Positions 33,300 to 64,000 of a stretch of DNA of 64,000 nucleotides are shown one piece after another. Source of the stretch: Lepidonotus clava (Eukaryota; Annelida; Polychaeta; Phyllodocida; Polynoidae). Under the pieces are notes generated by a model, which saw nothing but the letters and a program-made list of their open reading frames with translations, was not told where the DNA came from and did no database searches. The stretch's first letter is position 1; every line of letters starts with the position of its first letter. Location: the NCBI GenBank assembly GCA_936440205.1, contig OW387150.1, positions 29,869,795 through 29,933,794 of the forward strand, given 5' to 3'. The position numbers and the translations under genes were made by a program.

Positions 33300-36200
33300 T
33301 GACAGGCTACAGACTACACGACGACTGACGCGCCGGGCTGTCAGAGAAACACACGGTCAGCTTTTAATCCGTATCACCAGATTTGGACCTGCTATATATG
33401 TGTTCAGTGCCCCAAGTTAAGCTTTTTTAATATATGTACACCCCAGATAAAGAGTCACCAAAGCAATGTACCCGACTTGTCATGCATACATCCTTCCCGA
33501 ACATGGCCCTTAAAATCCGGAAAAAATTGTGCTTTGGTATTGAACAATGTTTCTTTTTTTGTGTGTGTGCGGTAGCATCTCAGGGAGAGAGACATAGCCA
33601 CGTTCACAATCAATTGGTATTGAACAATGTGAGTAAAAGATACTGTATTACATTATTAATTTACGACCTCCATTGTGTATTTATGTTGCCATCCAAATGT
33701 TAGGGAATAACACTAATCTGGAGACAATTAATATTGTGGTTACACACACCTGTTGAGTTTGAAGTGGACTTTTTTCCGTGAAGACAGCTTTGCTGAAACA
33801 CACGAGAACAGGTAAAGGTCAGTCTCATTCGACATGGGTAGTATACAGCATGGCAATATGGCAAAATATTAGATTTATCAAAAGATAACGTTAGATAACA
33901 ATAGTTAGTTTAGGTTTACCCTTTATTATGGAACCACTGACAAAGAGTTTTTGTAAGACTATCAGAAATTGTATCAGGATTTGTAAGATAAGATTTCCAA
34001 TACATTCTTCCCTTCCCAGGAAGTCTTAGAATATGAGTATCGTTGCATTAAGTATGATCAAAAAGATTGACAGTGACTGATTATATGTGTAGGATGCTCT
34101 TTTCCCCTTACACCATACAACTAGAGAACCATACAACAAAAGACACAAGGTGGAAAGTCCATCAGCCTCATGCACAGAGGGACTGGTGATGGACGCAGGG
34201 AAAAGAAACACTTCATTTCGACCTGGACTAGTGAAACATCACAAGAACATTTGACAGGAGCACGTGATTATGTTTTAAAGGTGAGGAAATGCATAAAATG
34301 AAAAATTAGCATGTGACAAACGGGGATTGCTAGGGTGAAGGCTAGTTTCATTGGTCAAACTTTTTACAATTAGTAATGTTTTCTTCTATTTTCTTTTTCT
34401 GTTTATAAGAACCAATCGAGAAAATTGAAAAACTGCACAATGATCGATGTTCAGATTTAAAAGGCGAACGTTTTTACAACCGTCTTTTGAAACCTAAAGT
34501 GGTTTGTGTTTTCTTTTGTTTTTGTATCAATGTTTGGATATATCCTATACTTTCATTTTACATATGGTATGTACATACAGAGAAAGGCACTAGCCGTGGT
34601 TCAGGTGATCACCTTAAAGAGAGCCAAAAGCAATTATAAGGTCAAAATTTTGCAAATTCTGTTATCTATTGAAATATATCTCATTGCCATAACCTAGGCG
34701 TGTGGTAAAATATAGATTGTGAATACAGACTTAAAATACATGAAAACTCATCCAGGGTCAATTTTGGTTTGTTTACCAACATTGCTGTCTTCAGGCATAA
34801 ATGACATGAGTATTAAGGAATTAAAGTAAAGTTATAGTTTATTATCATGGTTCATACTGTACTGTTGGCTAAAGTTAGACTTTTAGAATCTATTTTCATA
34901 GTTATTTGATTTTGTAAAATATTCGCAGTTATATTTTGACACAACATTGCTTTTGACTCTCTTTGACCCACCTCTCAGGACCAGGGAAATCAGCCGGAAC
35001 AGCGGTACTTTTACAATACTAGCATTAGTGACTCTAATTGCTTTTGAATTATTTGAGCTCACATAGCGTTAACTATTCAATTAATTTTGGCGTTTAAAGA
35101 ATTCACATTGAAGCAGTAGATGAGTGGCAATTTGAACAATAAGCCACACCATACTGACGTAGCAGTCTCATCACAAGGCTGGCAATTTTAGAAATATTCT
35201 TGTTGGACCAAAACATTCAATCAAATTTTAAGGGGCCCTGTAAAAAAAGTTAACCAGGCCCATACAAGTATTTCTAATGCAAGGAAGAGCGTTTTCTCGT
35301 CCCATGAAAGAGCCCTTCAGAAATTTCAGTCCAGATATACAGTATGGGAAGTAGGTTAGTCAAAAATTTGTGAGGGGAAACAGTAAATAAATTTTAAAAG
35401 GAGGGAATCCATGATTTGTTGAAGGGTGGGAGGGAGAGGAGGGTGGTCCGGATATATTTCTTCATGACTAAAACAGTATTCATTTCACAAATAATCTCAA
35501 TATTTGTCCCCCCCCCCCCCCCTCTAGATCTACATCTCGCCCACCACCTTCCTCTCCTCTGGATCCACCCATTACAGGGAAAGTAAGAGGGAATATAAGG
35601 AAGCAAAATATGAAGTTATCTGTAGCACAGTTAGGTCAGCTAAACAGGGATAAAAAGGATTATAAAAGGGAAACATGTCTGTACTGTGAGGTGAACCTAT
35701 GTAACGTGGACATCGGTGGTTATACCATTAAAACCACCACACGGCCATACCTACCTGTGCCCGGAGACCACTAACACAAGGAAACAGAAAGTGTCACTCT
35801 CACAACACAGTCTTGGAACACAAACCAGGCACAATAAGGTTATAAGCTTTCAGTAGATATTCTTCTGTATATTGTATACTGTGTGATTACAGATGTGATT
35901 TTAAGACCAAGACCATTATTTTACTCAACGTGGAGCGCATTATTGGTGAAATCTTGTCAATAAATAATCACTTTTACAGAGATAAAGTTTACTGTGCAAC
36001 ATTAAGTAAATCATGTCACTTATATAGAAAGTTCAATTAGAAGTAAAAAGTTAAGACTAAAAAACAACCCAAGGAAGTGTACATGCACCAACACCTTGGT
36101 GGAATGTTCACCCAAAGTGGAATTAATCATCCTAACTTAGAACTAGCATCAAAGACAGGAAACCATTTTTTGGGAATAAAAAAATAACATCCCAATCCGG

Positions 36201-36951
36201 AGCAGCATTACAAAACTATAAAAGACTTGAGCTATAGCTACAGGAGGTTGGGATGCGGCCACCATAGCCCCCCGTGCCTGTCCCGGACCTGTGTGGATAC
36301 TCTACCCTCAGTGTTCACTCTCTACGGCCCGGGTTAAGGTCAAGTACTACCATGACTGAGAGGAGGCAGAGCGGTAAGCAGCGAGCAGAAAATGGCGCAC
36401 AGAGGGTTGGAGAGTTACAATTAGATTTCTCCCAATTAATCACTTGTCAAATTTAGTATTATGGTTCTATCCTTGGCCGAGAACATTTTGGAATTAAAGA
36501 GAAAACTTATTTTTCTATTAATGACGTATCCATTAAGGAAAGGTGGCAGTGGTTCATTTGCCTACCACATTTTGAATGCTTACAAAATAAGATTGCTGCA
36601 TTCTAAAAGTAAAAGTCCGCGCATTATTCTATTTTTTACACTATAAATCTTATTTTATAGGCTCTCAAAAGTAATGCAGTTAATTGTATATCATCATTTT
36701 ATAAGAGCATCAATTTGCAAGATGAGTTTTTGATTGTACTGTATGTCACTGAGTTAACATTATTTGCCTTATGCCATTCCATACCAAACGTAATTACTTG
36801 AGGTCATGTTAAATTGAAATAGAAAGTTATTGCCTGACATGCAAGTCAGTTGCAAAGCACAATGCACCTTTAGATTTGTATTAGTTGCGGAAATAAACGT
36901 TTTAAAACAAGTATAAAATATATAAAAACAGATAAAAAAAAATCTTGAAAG

Positions 36952-54868
<17,917 letters not shown>

Positions 54869-55148
54869 CTGGAGAGGGAGTGACCAATCGTAATTTAGTA
54901 CAGGATTAATAGTATTATTATACAAGGCCTGTATACAGGGTCTGATTTTTTCTTTTTTTCTTTCTTTTTTCTTTTTTTTTCTTTTCTTTTTTCTTTCGTT
55001 TTTTTTTTTTTTTGGGGGGGGGGGGGGGACTTTTCCTTTATATTTCAATATTTACGTACGCATCAAGGGGAGAGGTCCGAATTTTTTGAAAATGTGCGTA
55101 CATTTTAGTACATATTCTTTTATTATTGAGTCTATGATTCATTTTATT

Positions 55149-56213
55149 ACAGGGATCACACTAATTTTTGAGAATCAATTTAAGACCTTTTTAAGTCCAA
55201 TTTAAGACCAAGATTTGGAAAAATTAAGACCTATCTACAACCTGCAAAAAATCTTTTTCAGAATGCATTGTATGATTTAAATTTGAAGTTAGTGTATTAG
55301 TTTGAAAGCAGGAATTTAATTGTTTATGGTTTCTTCATTTCTACTTCTCCAACAAGAAGCAAATGACTATCAAAGTTCCGATCGTTGGAACGATCGATGT
55401 TCGCCCTTAACTAGAAATCAGAAATCTCATCATAGAGGTGGGGGGGGGGGGGTCCCAGTAGTGTCCATTGGGCAGTGCAGCTGTCCCGGGCAGCTGTACA
55501 CTCATTGGTCAACCTGATTGACCAATAGGACTCCCTCCTATATCACTGTCCATGCGCCCAAGCAACCATGACACCCCCCCCCCCCCCCCCTCTCCTCCTC
55601 CCCCTACCTGGCCTTGCATACACTGACTGCCTAGTCCCTGACTGCCTCCTCCCTCTACCTGGCCAAGCATACCTCCCCCCCCCCCCCCCCCCACTATGAT
55701 GAGTGGACTGTCAATGCCCCTGGTCCCCTGCACCCACCCACCTGCAGGTGCCAGTGGCTCAAGTACTGGTTATGTAACCCACTTCTGGCTTCTCAAACTG
55801 CACCCTTCCCCACCCCCACTCCTTGAACTGAGTTCAAGGAGTGGGGGTAGGGGAGGGTGCAAGGGAGAGGCCTGCCCACTCAATTACACTTGATGCACAC
55901 TAATTGTCCTGCTTACAAATGCATGCCGGTGGACAAAGGCCTGTAGCTACTTGTATGTAAGATTGTGTAACCGGGCAATCAGATCAAAGCCCAAATACCT
56001 AGAAAAGACATGACTGATTGAGTGAGCCCTTCCCATAAGCTACAATACTAAAAACTATAATTAAGGGCTCACAAAAAAACAATTTAAGACCTTAGACCTT
56101 TTAAGACCTCTAGCTACAAAACTAACAAATTTATGACCTTTTTAAGACCTTAAATTTGAGAAAATCAATAAAAGACCTTTTAAGACTTTTTAAGACCTGC
56201 GTGGGAACCCTGT
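55149..56213. mobile_element. 1.07-kb DNA element with ACAGGGWTCCCAC-type termini
   Basis: ACAGGGATCACAC at the left and GTGGGAACCCTGT at the right are inverted ends flanked by ATT (55146-55148 and 56214-56216). Subterminal TTTAAGACCTTTTTAAG-type repeats occur in both arms. The interior has two C tracts and a perfect palindrome near 55809-55853 (ACTCCTTGAAC, TGA, GTTCAAGGAGT plus flanks). No transposase frame is visible. Confidence 0.7.
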
Positions 56214-59200
56214 ATTGTACCAGGCCCATATACAGGGTCTGATATAGAAGGGGGGGGGTAAGGTTCCCCAAATCGTTATAATTCCAATGATTTAACATTA
56301 GAAAGGGGGTGGCGAGCAGTAACAAGAGGAACTTTTCAATATTTATGTGCTATTTTTAAGGGCTTTTTTTACCAAAACTTTGAAATGAAAGGTTGACCTG
56401 TTTATAAAATTGTCTATCTATGCCCCCCCCCCCCCCCCCACCCAAACCACTTATACAAACTGACTTGCGGTAATTATCACTATCAAATCATACCCTAGTT
56501 CATGACCTGCACTGCCGACGTGCGGTGCCTATAGGGGGCGGTGTGCACTGACGTGCTGCTCCTTGTTTTCTTTATTTCCAACAGCTTTTGAATAGTATTT
56601 GTGTAAAATATTGAAGAACCAGTGTATCTCAAAAACTGCCGGACATCCGCACATGTCCAACAGTTTCCCATCAATGTCCGACGTTTTACCCTTCTACCCT
56701 TTTACCCGTCCCACCAAATTCTAATATTTTGTCCTTATAAAATAACTTCTTTTTTTTGTCAATATTAATGTGCTGAATTCATCTATATATTCATTTCATT
56801 ACGACATGTCCGGTATGGCATGGAAATGTCCGATGTGATCCCTTCAAACGTCTGACATATTGCCCCCCTTTTCAGAAAGTTTTTGGGATACTTAGATGAA
56901 CCTTTGAGGTCGTCTTCGGGTGGCCGTACAGCCCATGGGGATCGTACGATCGTACGACCCTCGCCATGACGAACCCCGCGGTTCCTATATAAGCAATTAT
57001 GTTCCTTGGATGTTGGGGAAGCCTTGCCTGTGGTGGGCCGACCGGTGAGCTGCTCCCCTCAGCCCCCTCAGGGTACTCGACGGCCACAAGGTGTGTACAA
57101 ACAAACAACCCCTCTCCCACACAACAAACACTACAGGTTACTATTTGTTTGAGATACACCATGGGACGGCCTCAACAATAGAGGAATAACAGCGGAGACC
57201 ATATGTCTGTTAAGACGTATACCCTGGACATACTTACTTATGGCAACACACAGGGCGGGTGGGGGGGGGGGGGGGGGGGGCACCTCCTGCTAGCAATACC
57301 AGACAGTACCAGAAGCGGGCACACAGAAATCATTATCACTCCGTCAGTACTGCAATCGATAGGGATCGCGTTTGAAAAGAAACGACGGCGTATTGACTTG
57401 TTGCAAATGCAATTCGTCAGTAAATTTTTAACACCTATGAAGTGGCATGAGTAATTCACACTGTTCTTGATCATTCTTAGGAAAATTTCATGATATCTAT
57501 GAGCTCAACAATAACCTGTTACCGTCCAAATTGATATTTCGTGAGAGCAGGCTCGAGCAGCTCTTGGTATCAAGTCTTATAGAGTAGGTGCCTAAAACTT
57601 CCCCTTTATCATCATATGAAAACTCCATGTGGATGTATTATAGTCATAGGAGATACATCAGAAGTTTGTGCTCTACCAGAATCGGACTCTGATTAGACGG
57701 GGTTAGATCGCTACAACATTGCTGTTTCTTTCCTGGAACTTTCAACTAAAGAAAAAAACGTAAAATCTATTTTGAGCGGTATAAATGAGGTGTCGGTTCT
57801 AGCCGTGTTTAAACACCTGCCCCCCGCCCTGGAGGGCTGAGGCCCCGTCTGCCCCGTTCACACCTGTTTACACCTGAGTAACGAGCCCCAGGTGAGGCGC
57901 GGCGGATCCCGAGACTCCTACTGGGCCTCTCAGCTACAGGCTAAAGGTACCTGTGATACAGTACCACGGAAACCCTGTTTTCTCACAGAGTTTATAGTTG
58001 GCTCTATTTAAACTATCACAAACACTTTCTAGTTCTCATGGGCTCTGGGGGCTCTAGAGGCCCCCGGGGATCCTGACAAACCATTTTGCCTGGGACCCTA
58101 ACTGCAAAAATGGTGGAAATTCCGAGCGCGCATGTTCATTGTATAACCAACATTTCCTCATCTTTCTTAGAAAGCATGCATCCGCCCCTATGCTCATACC
58201 CTTTTCAATCTTACTTAATCTGAGTAAGGAATGAGCCCCTAACTTTTGACCTTTGTAAACGCTGGGAGTGTTAACCGTGGCTTTACCTCTAGGCCTCCCA
58301 CCACTCCTCATCACTCGTACATGGCCGGCGGTACGGCAGGAGGGCTCAGGGATTTAATACCGCCACAAATCCGGATCGACTGGTGTATAAAACCGGCGGG
58401 GGTCTATCTGGTCGTACTTAGAGACTACCTAAGAATACACCTGTCTGTTGGATTAGCTAGCATGTTTCCATTTTCTTTATACACCTTTATTTTTCGGTAT
58501 GAAGATGTGTGTTGGGTGTGGGGGAGGCTTGAGGAAGAGGAACTCTTTTATAGTCAGCATCAACTGAAAAACTGTAACTGCGGCCGTGCTCCCTCCCCCT
58601 ACATCTGAACTTCATTATTAACAGATAACGGTTTAGTGGTTGCTAACTTTCATTACCTTCCCAGCATTTGGCTATATCAACATATCTATGGGAAAGGTCT
58701 CATTATCAAATAATCATTAAAAATAATAGCGTCATCTCTGTATGCTCATTACTCCCCTGTGCTCCGGTACCACCGAGCCCCATGTTGATTCACCTGTGGG
58801 CCATATACCCCCACCTCTCACCTCCTACTGCCAACCAGCTGTCACAAGTCACAGGCCTGGCCTGATCACAGTTTTATACCTACAGACGTCGGAAAAACAC
58901 GTCTATTTCTTCTGATTAGGCGCAGTTTAGGCTGGTGTATTGTATCACAGGATGTATCGGTGATAGAGAACATTTAAATATCAGTATTCAAGGCGGTGGT
59001 GGATAGACTTTGTTCAAGACGATAATGCCATAACAAAACCCATTTCCCTGGTAATTTTACAGATCATTTCCTTGACATGCAGCTTCAAGTTCAACCATTG
59101 CTTAGTAGACTTTATACAAAGAGAGTAATATTGCAGGCAAGAATGTTCAATTTGGAATGATATTCAACGTTATCATCATTATCGAATGTAACAGTTACAA

Positions 59201-59774
59201 AGAGGATTATGTCTGTCTTTACTTTGACAAAGTATCATTCTGTAAAATTTTGATTGTCTTCCTGGAGAAATCTCCCTCTATTGAAGCGCACTAGACCAAG
59301 AGAAGTTTCTCGTTTTTATTCTGAATTCTATTTTTACATATCTGAATACAATACATATATATATATAGTCCTACCCCGTGCCCTTGGTAAACCCCATGTC
59401 AATGGTCAGTATCAGAGCGGTCAGGGCCAGAGAGGAGATCCAGACATGGCTTAACGCTCTCCACCAACCAACTCAGACAGGTTTAACCCTTCCCACCCAA
59501 CCTACCCCAGACAGTTTTATCCCTATCCATCCAACCAACCGGGCTGGTTGACCCCCTCCTGCCCTGCATACCCTGGGCCCAGGTAGGAATGAGGCCCACA
59601 GACGTACCACAGGGTGGGTCTGACATTGAAGCCCGACCTCTACTAAAAGTGAGTAGAGGTGAGCTGCCATAAAGGTAGGAGGGGCAAGTACAGGTTCTGG
59701 GGTCCTGGTGGGCTGTCAACAAGCACCCTGGTAATTGTCTCTTTTACTCACCGACGGTATGTTATACCCCATTC

Positions 59775-59925
59775 GGGAGTCCTCTCTGCGCATGCGCACA
59801 CCTTTGACACAGTTTCCTATGGGTGGACAAGCGCGACTTTTCAGCCTATCAGGATACTCTATTGTTCAATATGGCAGCGCCCACTGGGCTCTCTCCCGAA
59901 CGCGGTATAAATGTCACTGTCTGGT
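59775..59925 (+). promoter_or_regulatory. Promoter-like patch: NRF-1-type palindrome, CCAAT-type and TATA-type motifs
   Basis: TGCGCATGCGCA at about 59787 is the NRF-1 consensus palindrome. CAGCCTATCAGG, CAATATGGCAGCGCCC (YY1-like) and GGTATAAATG at about 59903 follow in plus orientation. No convincing downstream open frame exists on the plus strand; the patch might serve TMEM245 bidirectionally or be chance. Confidence 0.3.
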
Positions 59926-60182
59926 TAGTGAGACGAGGCAGTGCAGGTCTGCTGCTACAAAGATTAGAATGAACAAGTTGGGTTGGATTTCGCGTCAATA
60001 CCCTAAAAACGACATGTTTTAGATTTGTTTACTATTATAATCATCATTATGTGTACAGTCACTACAGGTCTTCATGTTTTCCTAATATTCAGGACACAGT
60101 AAATCGTAATAATGAATTAAGAAAGTTGTATCATACATTCATATGTGCAGAGTTTTGAACATGTACCTGCAAAACATGTCTA

Positions 60183-60400
60183 TACTCTCCAAGCCCGTAT
60201 CCAGGGGGGGTGACGTGGGGTACGCGTCACCCCCCCAGGCTGGGCCAGGTCCACTTTTTGTAGGTACTACCATAGTACGGGGGCTCAAGGATAGACACCA
60301 GTGGTTGGGGTGTGAAGGGCAGTGCTCCCCAAGTCCGTACCCAGGGGGGGGGGAGGGGGTAGCGCCCCCCCCCCCCCCCTCCCACAGAGCATCACTCAAA
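60183..60400. repeat. Two copies of the CCCGTATCCAGGGGGG homopolymer repeat
   Basis: AAGCCCGTATCCAGGGGGG with a matching C tract and AGGCTGGGCCAGGTCCACTT is a relative of 9005-9105. A second start, AAGTCCGTACCCAGGGGGG, is at about 60329, followed by a long C tract. Confidence 0.6.
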
Positions 60401-61684
60401 ATCAGTTCCACCCAAGTAGACATATTCAACTTCTTCCAAATTCCTTATAGTCAAAATTTAGAGGAAAAGCTCCACTGAAACAGATAACCTACTGTTGTCT
60501 TCCTTTTCAAAAACCTTTGGAATATGGCCTTATTATATAGTATGTGTTCAATTTGACAGGCTTTCAAACATGTTCTAAAGGTGAGGGGAGAGAAGGAAAA
60601 TGTCACAACAAAATTTCATCACACTTTTTTTTATGAAGAAACTTAAATGTTCCATCCAGTATTGATTCTCTTCCATCCTTTGCAGGAGGTTTACCTTGAG
60701 AACCATATAGGTAGATAAAAGGAGTTGATGCTCAGTTTACTGTATACCTTCTCTTATTAACTTTTAAACCCCCAATCTGGCCCTTAATTTCCACCCAGAA
60801 AAACAGCAGAAATTTCAGTTCTTCCCTTCATTCTTCTTGACAGAATATTCTAGGTACTAGTCAACCAACAAAGATATATTCATTCTATGTACCCCAGAAA
60901 ACCAAACTAATTTCCCAAATCACTCAATTGACAATAATCCTTATAACAAAATCATCATTGGGTTTGCCCAACCATTTTCATATCCAAATAGAATAATTGC
61001 TTAATGCACGTGACATGCTCTGCCAATATTTTGGACTAGGCCTATACAGTTTTATGTAGAGCTTTTAAATTAAAGTATTTTCCCAATATCACTTGATAAA
61101 AAAACAGAAGAGTTCCACTTATGAAACTCACCACCAACCCACGGCCAACCCCGGGAACGGCCCTATAATATTTGTCTTTGTACTTGTAGCATCATAATAT
61201 GGAAAATGTTATTAAATAGCCAACAAATAACCATATCTAGGCTTATATAAATCATTATGAAAAAGGCTAAAGCAATGACTGTGTAGGTTAGTAACCTGAA
61301 CATTACGATGTTCAAAGTATACTTTTTGAACATCCATATCTCACTAAATATTCAACATAGCACTTTCAAATTTTTGGCAGATCTTCTTCTTATATAGATA
61401 AGTACGAACTATATGACACTAAATCCAAAAAAATAGGTTTGTTTTTTTCAAAAAACGACCCCCCTGGGAAAAAACTGCTTCTCAAAAACGAACCCCCTCT
61501 GAGAAAAGCTGGCTACGGGCCTGAAATTGTGCCTATTCTTTTAAGTTTGAAGCTTAAAATTGGTCAAATAGTAATTTCACCTAAAATAATACTGAAATAA
61601 TTCTAGATTATTTACGTCAAAACATGCATAAAACCAATTATTCCTTATACTACAGTCTAACCAGCCAACTTGCAATGTAACCGA

Positions 61685-61990
61685 AACGTTCTGCAACCAT
61701 ACCTTTTTACTTTTGTACCATACAGTTTGTTGCTTACTAAGATGGCATGTAACAATTACATCATTGATGGTTAGGTTGAAACCTCACCAAATCAGAATGT
61801 TATTATGAAATTATTTTTTGGTGATGTTAGGACGAAACCAAAACAGAATGTTTTAAGAACATAACCAGGACATTGTAATAATGTTGCAGTGCAACGTCAC
61901 AGCAGTACCTTGCAGTGATGCAATTGGCAGCCATCAAAGCAATGTAACAACAACCAAAAACAGAACGAGCCAGAATGTTCCTGAAACATT
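61685..61990. repeat. Second copy of the GTTCTGCAACCATACC repeat
   Basis: It matches 1353-1560 over GTTCTGCAACCATACC, ACTAA.ATGGCA.GTA.CA and AAATCAGAATGTTAT, then diverges into further CAGAATGTT-type units. Confidence 0.6.
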
Positions 61991-62069
61991 ATAATAACGT
62001 CACATCCTTGGCTGGGTATGGTGTTTTTAATGAGATATGGCATGAGTCTGTAGCATTAAATGCTAGTAT

Positions 62070-62133
62070 TCCAAGTTTAGGAATTAATTTTGTGGTTTTC
62101 TCAAAATCTATTCCTAAACTTGGAATATATTAT
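62070..62133. repeat. 17-bp-arm perfect hairpin
   Basis: ATTCCAAGTTTAGGAAT and ATTCCTAAACTTGGAAT are exact reverse complements separated by about 30 bp. Confidence 0.7.
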
Positions 62134-62329
62134 CCCTTGGTAATGGGGTGCCAATGGCCGAGGGTAGGAAATCTTTTACCATAAAAATGTTATCTATAGT
62201 TTTATTATAACTTTGATACAAAGAATAATTATAATTTCAATAGATATAAGTCCTTACTAAAATATGTAAAGTATGCAAGATTTGTTAGAAGTTGATGCCG
62301 TTTTTGGTCTAAATGGAGTGCAGGCATCT

Positions 62330-62385
62330 GACCCCCGGCTATTCCCCCTCGGGACATTCAACCACTAGACTAAAAAGGTGTGAAA
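62330..62385 (-). repeat. tRNA-like fragment
   Basis: On the minus strand TAGTCTAGTGGTTGA resembles the A box and D arm of Asp/Glu-type tRNAs, but the T arm is degenerate (GGGGTCAGATGCC). It is probably a SINE or tRNA relic. Confidence 0.35.
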
Positions 62386-62530
62386 TGCTTGTTTAACACT
62401 TCACACGGTCCAAGCAGGTGTGATTCTAACAGTTCATTTTGTGTATACATGGAGAACTACGCGATCCAAGGAAAAGCTAACAACAACACGAGCGTCCTAT
62501 CTATGTTATCATATTTGTCTATGCTTTAAG

Positions 62531-62602
62531 GTATTTTACCTCTAGAAAGTCCACTTTTTGGAAATGGTCACCCCCCCATGGAAAGTTCTGGATACGGGCC
62601 TG
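62531..62602 (+). repeat. Second copy of the TTCTGGATACGGGCCTG repeat
   Basis: It aligns to 9575-9655 with only small differences, and carries a C tract where the other copy has TGCCCCGC. Confidence 0.6.
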
Positions 62603-63100
62603 CTCTCATTACTAAAACTATAATCTATACTCGTCAAGACAACATAACAATTAAATTACGTTAATACAACGAGCCAACATTCGATTTCAATAGGGAAAAG
62701 GCGTTTTGTTACTTGGTTCTGGTTCGTATACAAAATGTAATTCTGCTTTATGAGCTTGAGTTTAAAGTGAGAAACCCAGACCCGGGTAACAGACTACCCG
62801 CACGCACCAGTCGTTAACCCTCCCCTACCATGATCCCACACACAGTATCCGACTCGGAACTCTTACTGCCGACCTACGAATACCTGAAGACCAAAGACAT
62901 GAAATCAGACATGGGTTAAATTTTGAAAAGGTAACCGAAATGGCGTAAATAAAGAGTTTGTTTGGTAGTCAATAGAAGAAAGCCAATCCGGGATTTGCGG
63001 TGGACGCGGAGCGAAATCCTTTAATTTGTTTTTGAAAAGGGAAAATAATTCGGTGGTATTGCTATATGCACTGACCGAGTTATTACTAGTAACACGAGTG

Positions 63101-63265
63101 CAGTGGCGGATTTAGAGGGGGGGGGGCGCGGGGCGCGCGCCCCCCCCCCCCTTTTTTTTTGGCCAAATTTAGATTTTTTTAATGTAAAATTCGGCCAAAA
63201 AGTAGTTTAAAAAAAATTCTCCAATAACGCGTCCCCTCCTTTTCAAATTCCTGGATCCGCCACTG
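63101..63265. mobile_element. 165-bp MITE with CAGTGGCGGAT termini
   Basis: CAGTGGCGGATTTAGAG at the left and TCCTGGATCCGCCACTG at the right are inverted ends. GAGTG flanks both sides (63096-63100 and 63266-63270). Inside are a G tract, GGCGCGGGGCGCGCGCC and a C tract. The terminus type is common in hAT-like MITEs, though those usually have 8-bp duplications. Confidence 0.65.
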
Positions 63266-64000
63266 GAGTGTATATGCATGGTTTACTTTTCAAACTCTTT
63301 CCTTGACCTACATTATGTGGTTATACTAGCAGTATCCGAAATAAAGCCGGGTGCACAATTCTTGAAGTTGTTCACCTGATATCTGGTATGCATAGCAATG
63401 AATAAAGCCATGAAAAGAATGCACATTGCGGGTGAATACCTTAAATAACCCGGCCGTGAGAATATGCACGCCGGGCGAAGGGCGCAGCTCTATAACGGAC
63501 ACTGAATAGTAAGGACGTTTTCTCGTTTAAATAACCGATAAACTCTCATCATACATCCCGGGAGGAATGGCATAATTAGATAAGTCCACACGCCCGTAAC
63601 TTTTTCCCCACAAGTACCAGGCAAGCTGGCTGGAACACTGATAACTGAGGATATTACCGGCCTGATCACATGCTTAGACCTTTCCACCGACCTAACAAAC
63701 TGGTAGCCGTACCCATTAAGAAATACTGCCCCTGGATCACGTTATCATGTACCACAGTGTCATAAAAAGTACTTTCCTTCAGCCTCGGGTGAAATTACCA
63801 CATCAAACATTATATTTGGCGGGTTAATCGTATCACTGATTACAGACCGAAGTCAACGGAGGCTGATAACAGATAGTGTGAAGTTATAGACCTCTAAGAA
63901 ATGTGCTGAGTGCTGCAACAACTGTTCACTATAACTTCAAGGTTCTTTTTCTAGTTGTTTCCCATTTTTTCGTGTTTTTTTTTCGTGTTTTTTTTTTTAT

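Larger units (their letters stand above)
24568..36951. other. 12-kb region without a recognised gene
   Basis: AT-rich DNA between the last seen lectin exon and the 3' end of TMEM245. It contains small foldbacks (26548-26720, 28410-28574, 33048-33299), a tRNA-like SINE (27664-27740), a possible second (31262-31330), a homopolymer repeat (35400-35577) and GC-richer blocks at 31880-32045 and 36240-36400. The missing 3' exons of the lectin, or the last exon of TMEM245, could be here, but none could be proved. Confidence 0.5.
54869..64000. other. 5' intron or upstream region of TMEM245
   Basis: No exon could be identified. Contents are a pyrimidine/G tract (54945-55030), MITEs (55149-56213, 63101-63265), homopolymer repeats, a promoter-like patch (59775-59925), hairpins and a tRNA-like fragment (62330-62385). 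The N-terminal TMEM245 exon should lie upstream of 54868, here or beyond the right edge. Confidence 0.5.

Noticed and set aside
36240-36360. Possible last exon of TMEM245 on the minus strand
   Set aside because: Acceptors exist and one gives a short phase-compatible tail (VMVVLDLNPGRRE), but nothing resembles the vertebrate C-terminus. The read-through stop at 36952 is equally likely.
58054-58314. TMEM245 first exon or another gene on the minus strand
   Set aside because: The translated frame shows no membrane helix and no similarity to the expected N-terminus.

Overview
This looks like animal nuclear DNA, probably from a marine invertebrate and most likely a mollusc. The reasons are split genes with GT-AG introns, AT-rich introns, many LINE and MITE insertions, very abundant GGTCAAGGTCA-type repeats and G/C homopolymer tracts, and a C-type lectin. 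The species assignment is inference; only the metazoan gene structure is directly visible.

Two host genes can be built with matching splice phases. (1) On the minus strand, 54868 down to about 36952, there are 16 consecutive coding exons of a TMEM245 orthologue, a multi-pass membrane protein related to the bacterial AI-2E exporter family. They give about 726 codons with every phase compatible. The first (N-terminal) exon or exons were not found and probably lie beyond the right edge. (2) On the plus strand, 7628 to at least 24567, there are four exons of a secreted C-type lectin: signal peptide, one CTLD split over two exons, and a Thr/Pro-rich mucin-like segment. Its 3' end was not found.

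Layout. 1-1352 is a decayed direct duplicate of the 3' part of TMEM245. 3511-6909 is a TTAA-flanked MITE broken open by a LINE whose ORF1 protein ends in a NADAR domain, the most unusual item in the window. 7.6-24.6 kb is the lectin gene. Its intron 2 holds a CR1/Jockey-like LINE, itself split by a 4.4 kb long-inverted-repeat DNA element. Its intron 3 holds an RFX X-box tandem repeat and a 1.8 kb 15-bp minisatellite. 24.6-36.9 kb has no recognisable gene apart from small repeats. 36.9-54.9 kb is TMEM245, whose introns carry a 21-bp CRE-like minisatellite, a 730-bp foldback MITE and a ~94-bp minisatellite that repeatedly copies a 3' splice site. 54.9-64 kb is TMEM245 5' intron or upstream DNA with MITEs, homopolymers and one promoter-like patch.

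No retrovirus-like or LTR element, CRISPR array, rRNA gene or intact tRNA gene was recognised. The two genes have no obvious functional link; the lectin simply lies between the TMEM245 fragment and the full TMEM245 gene.
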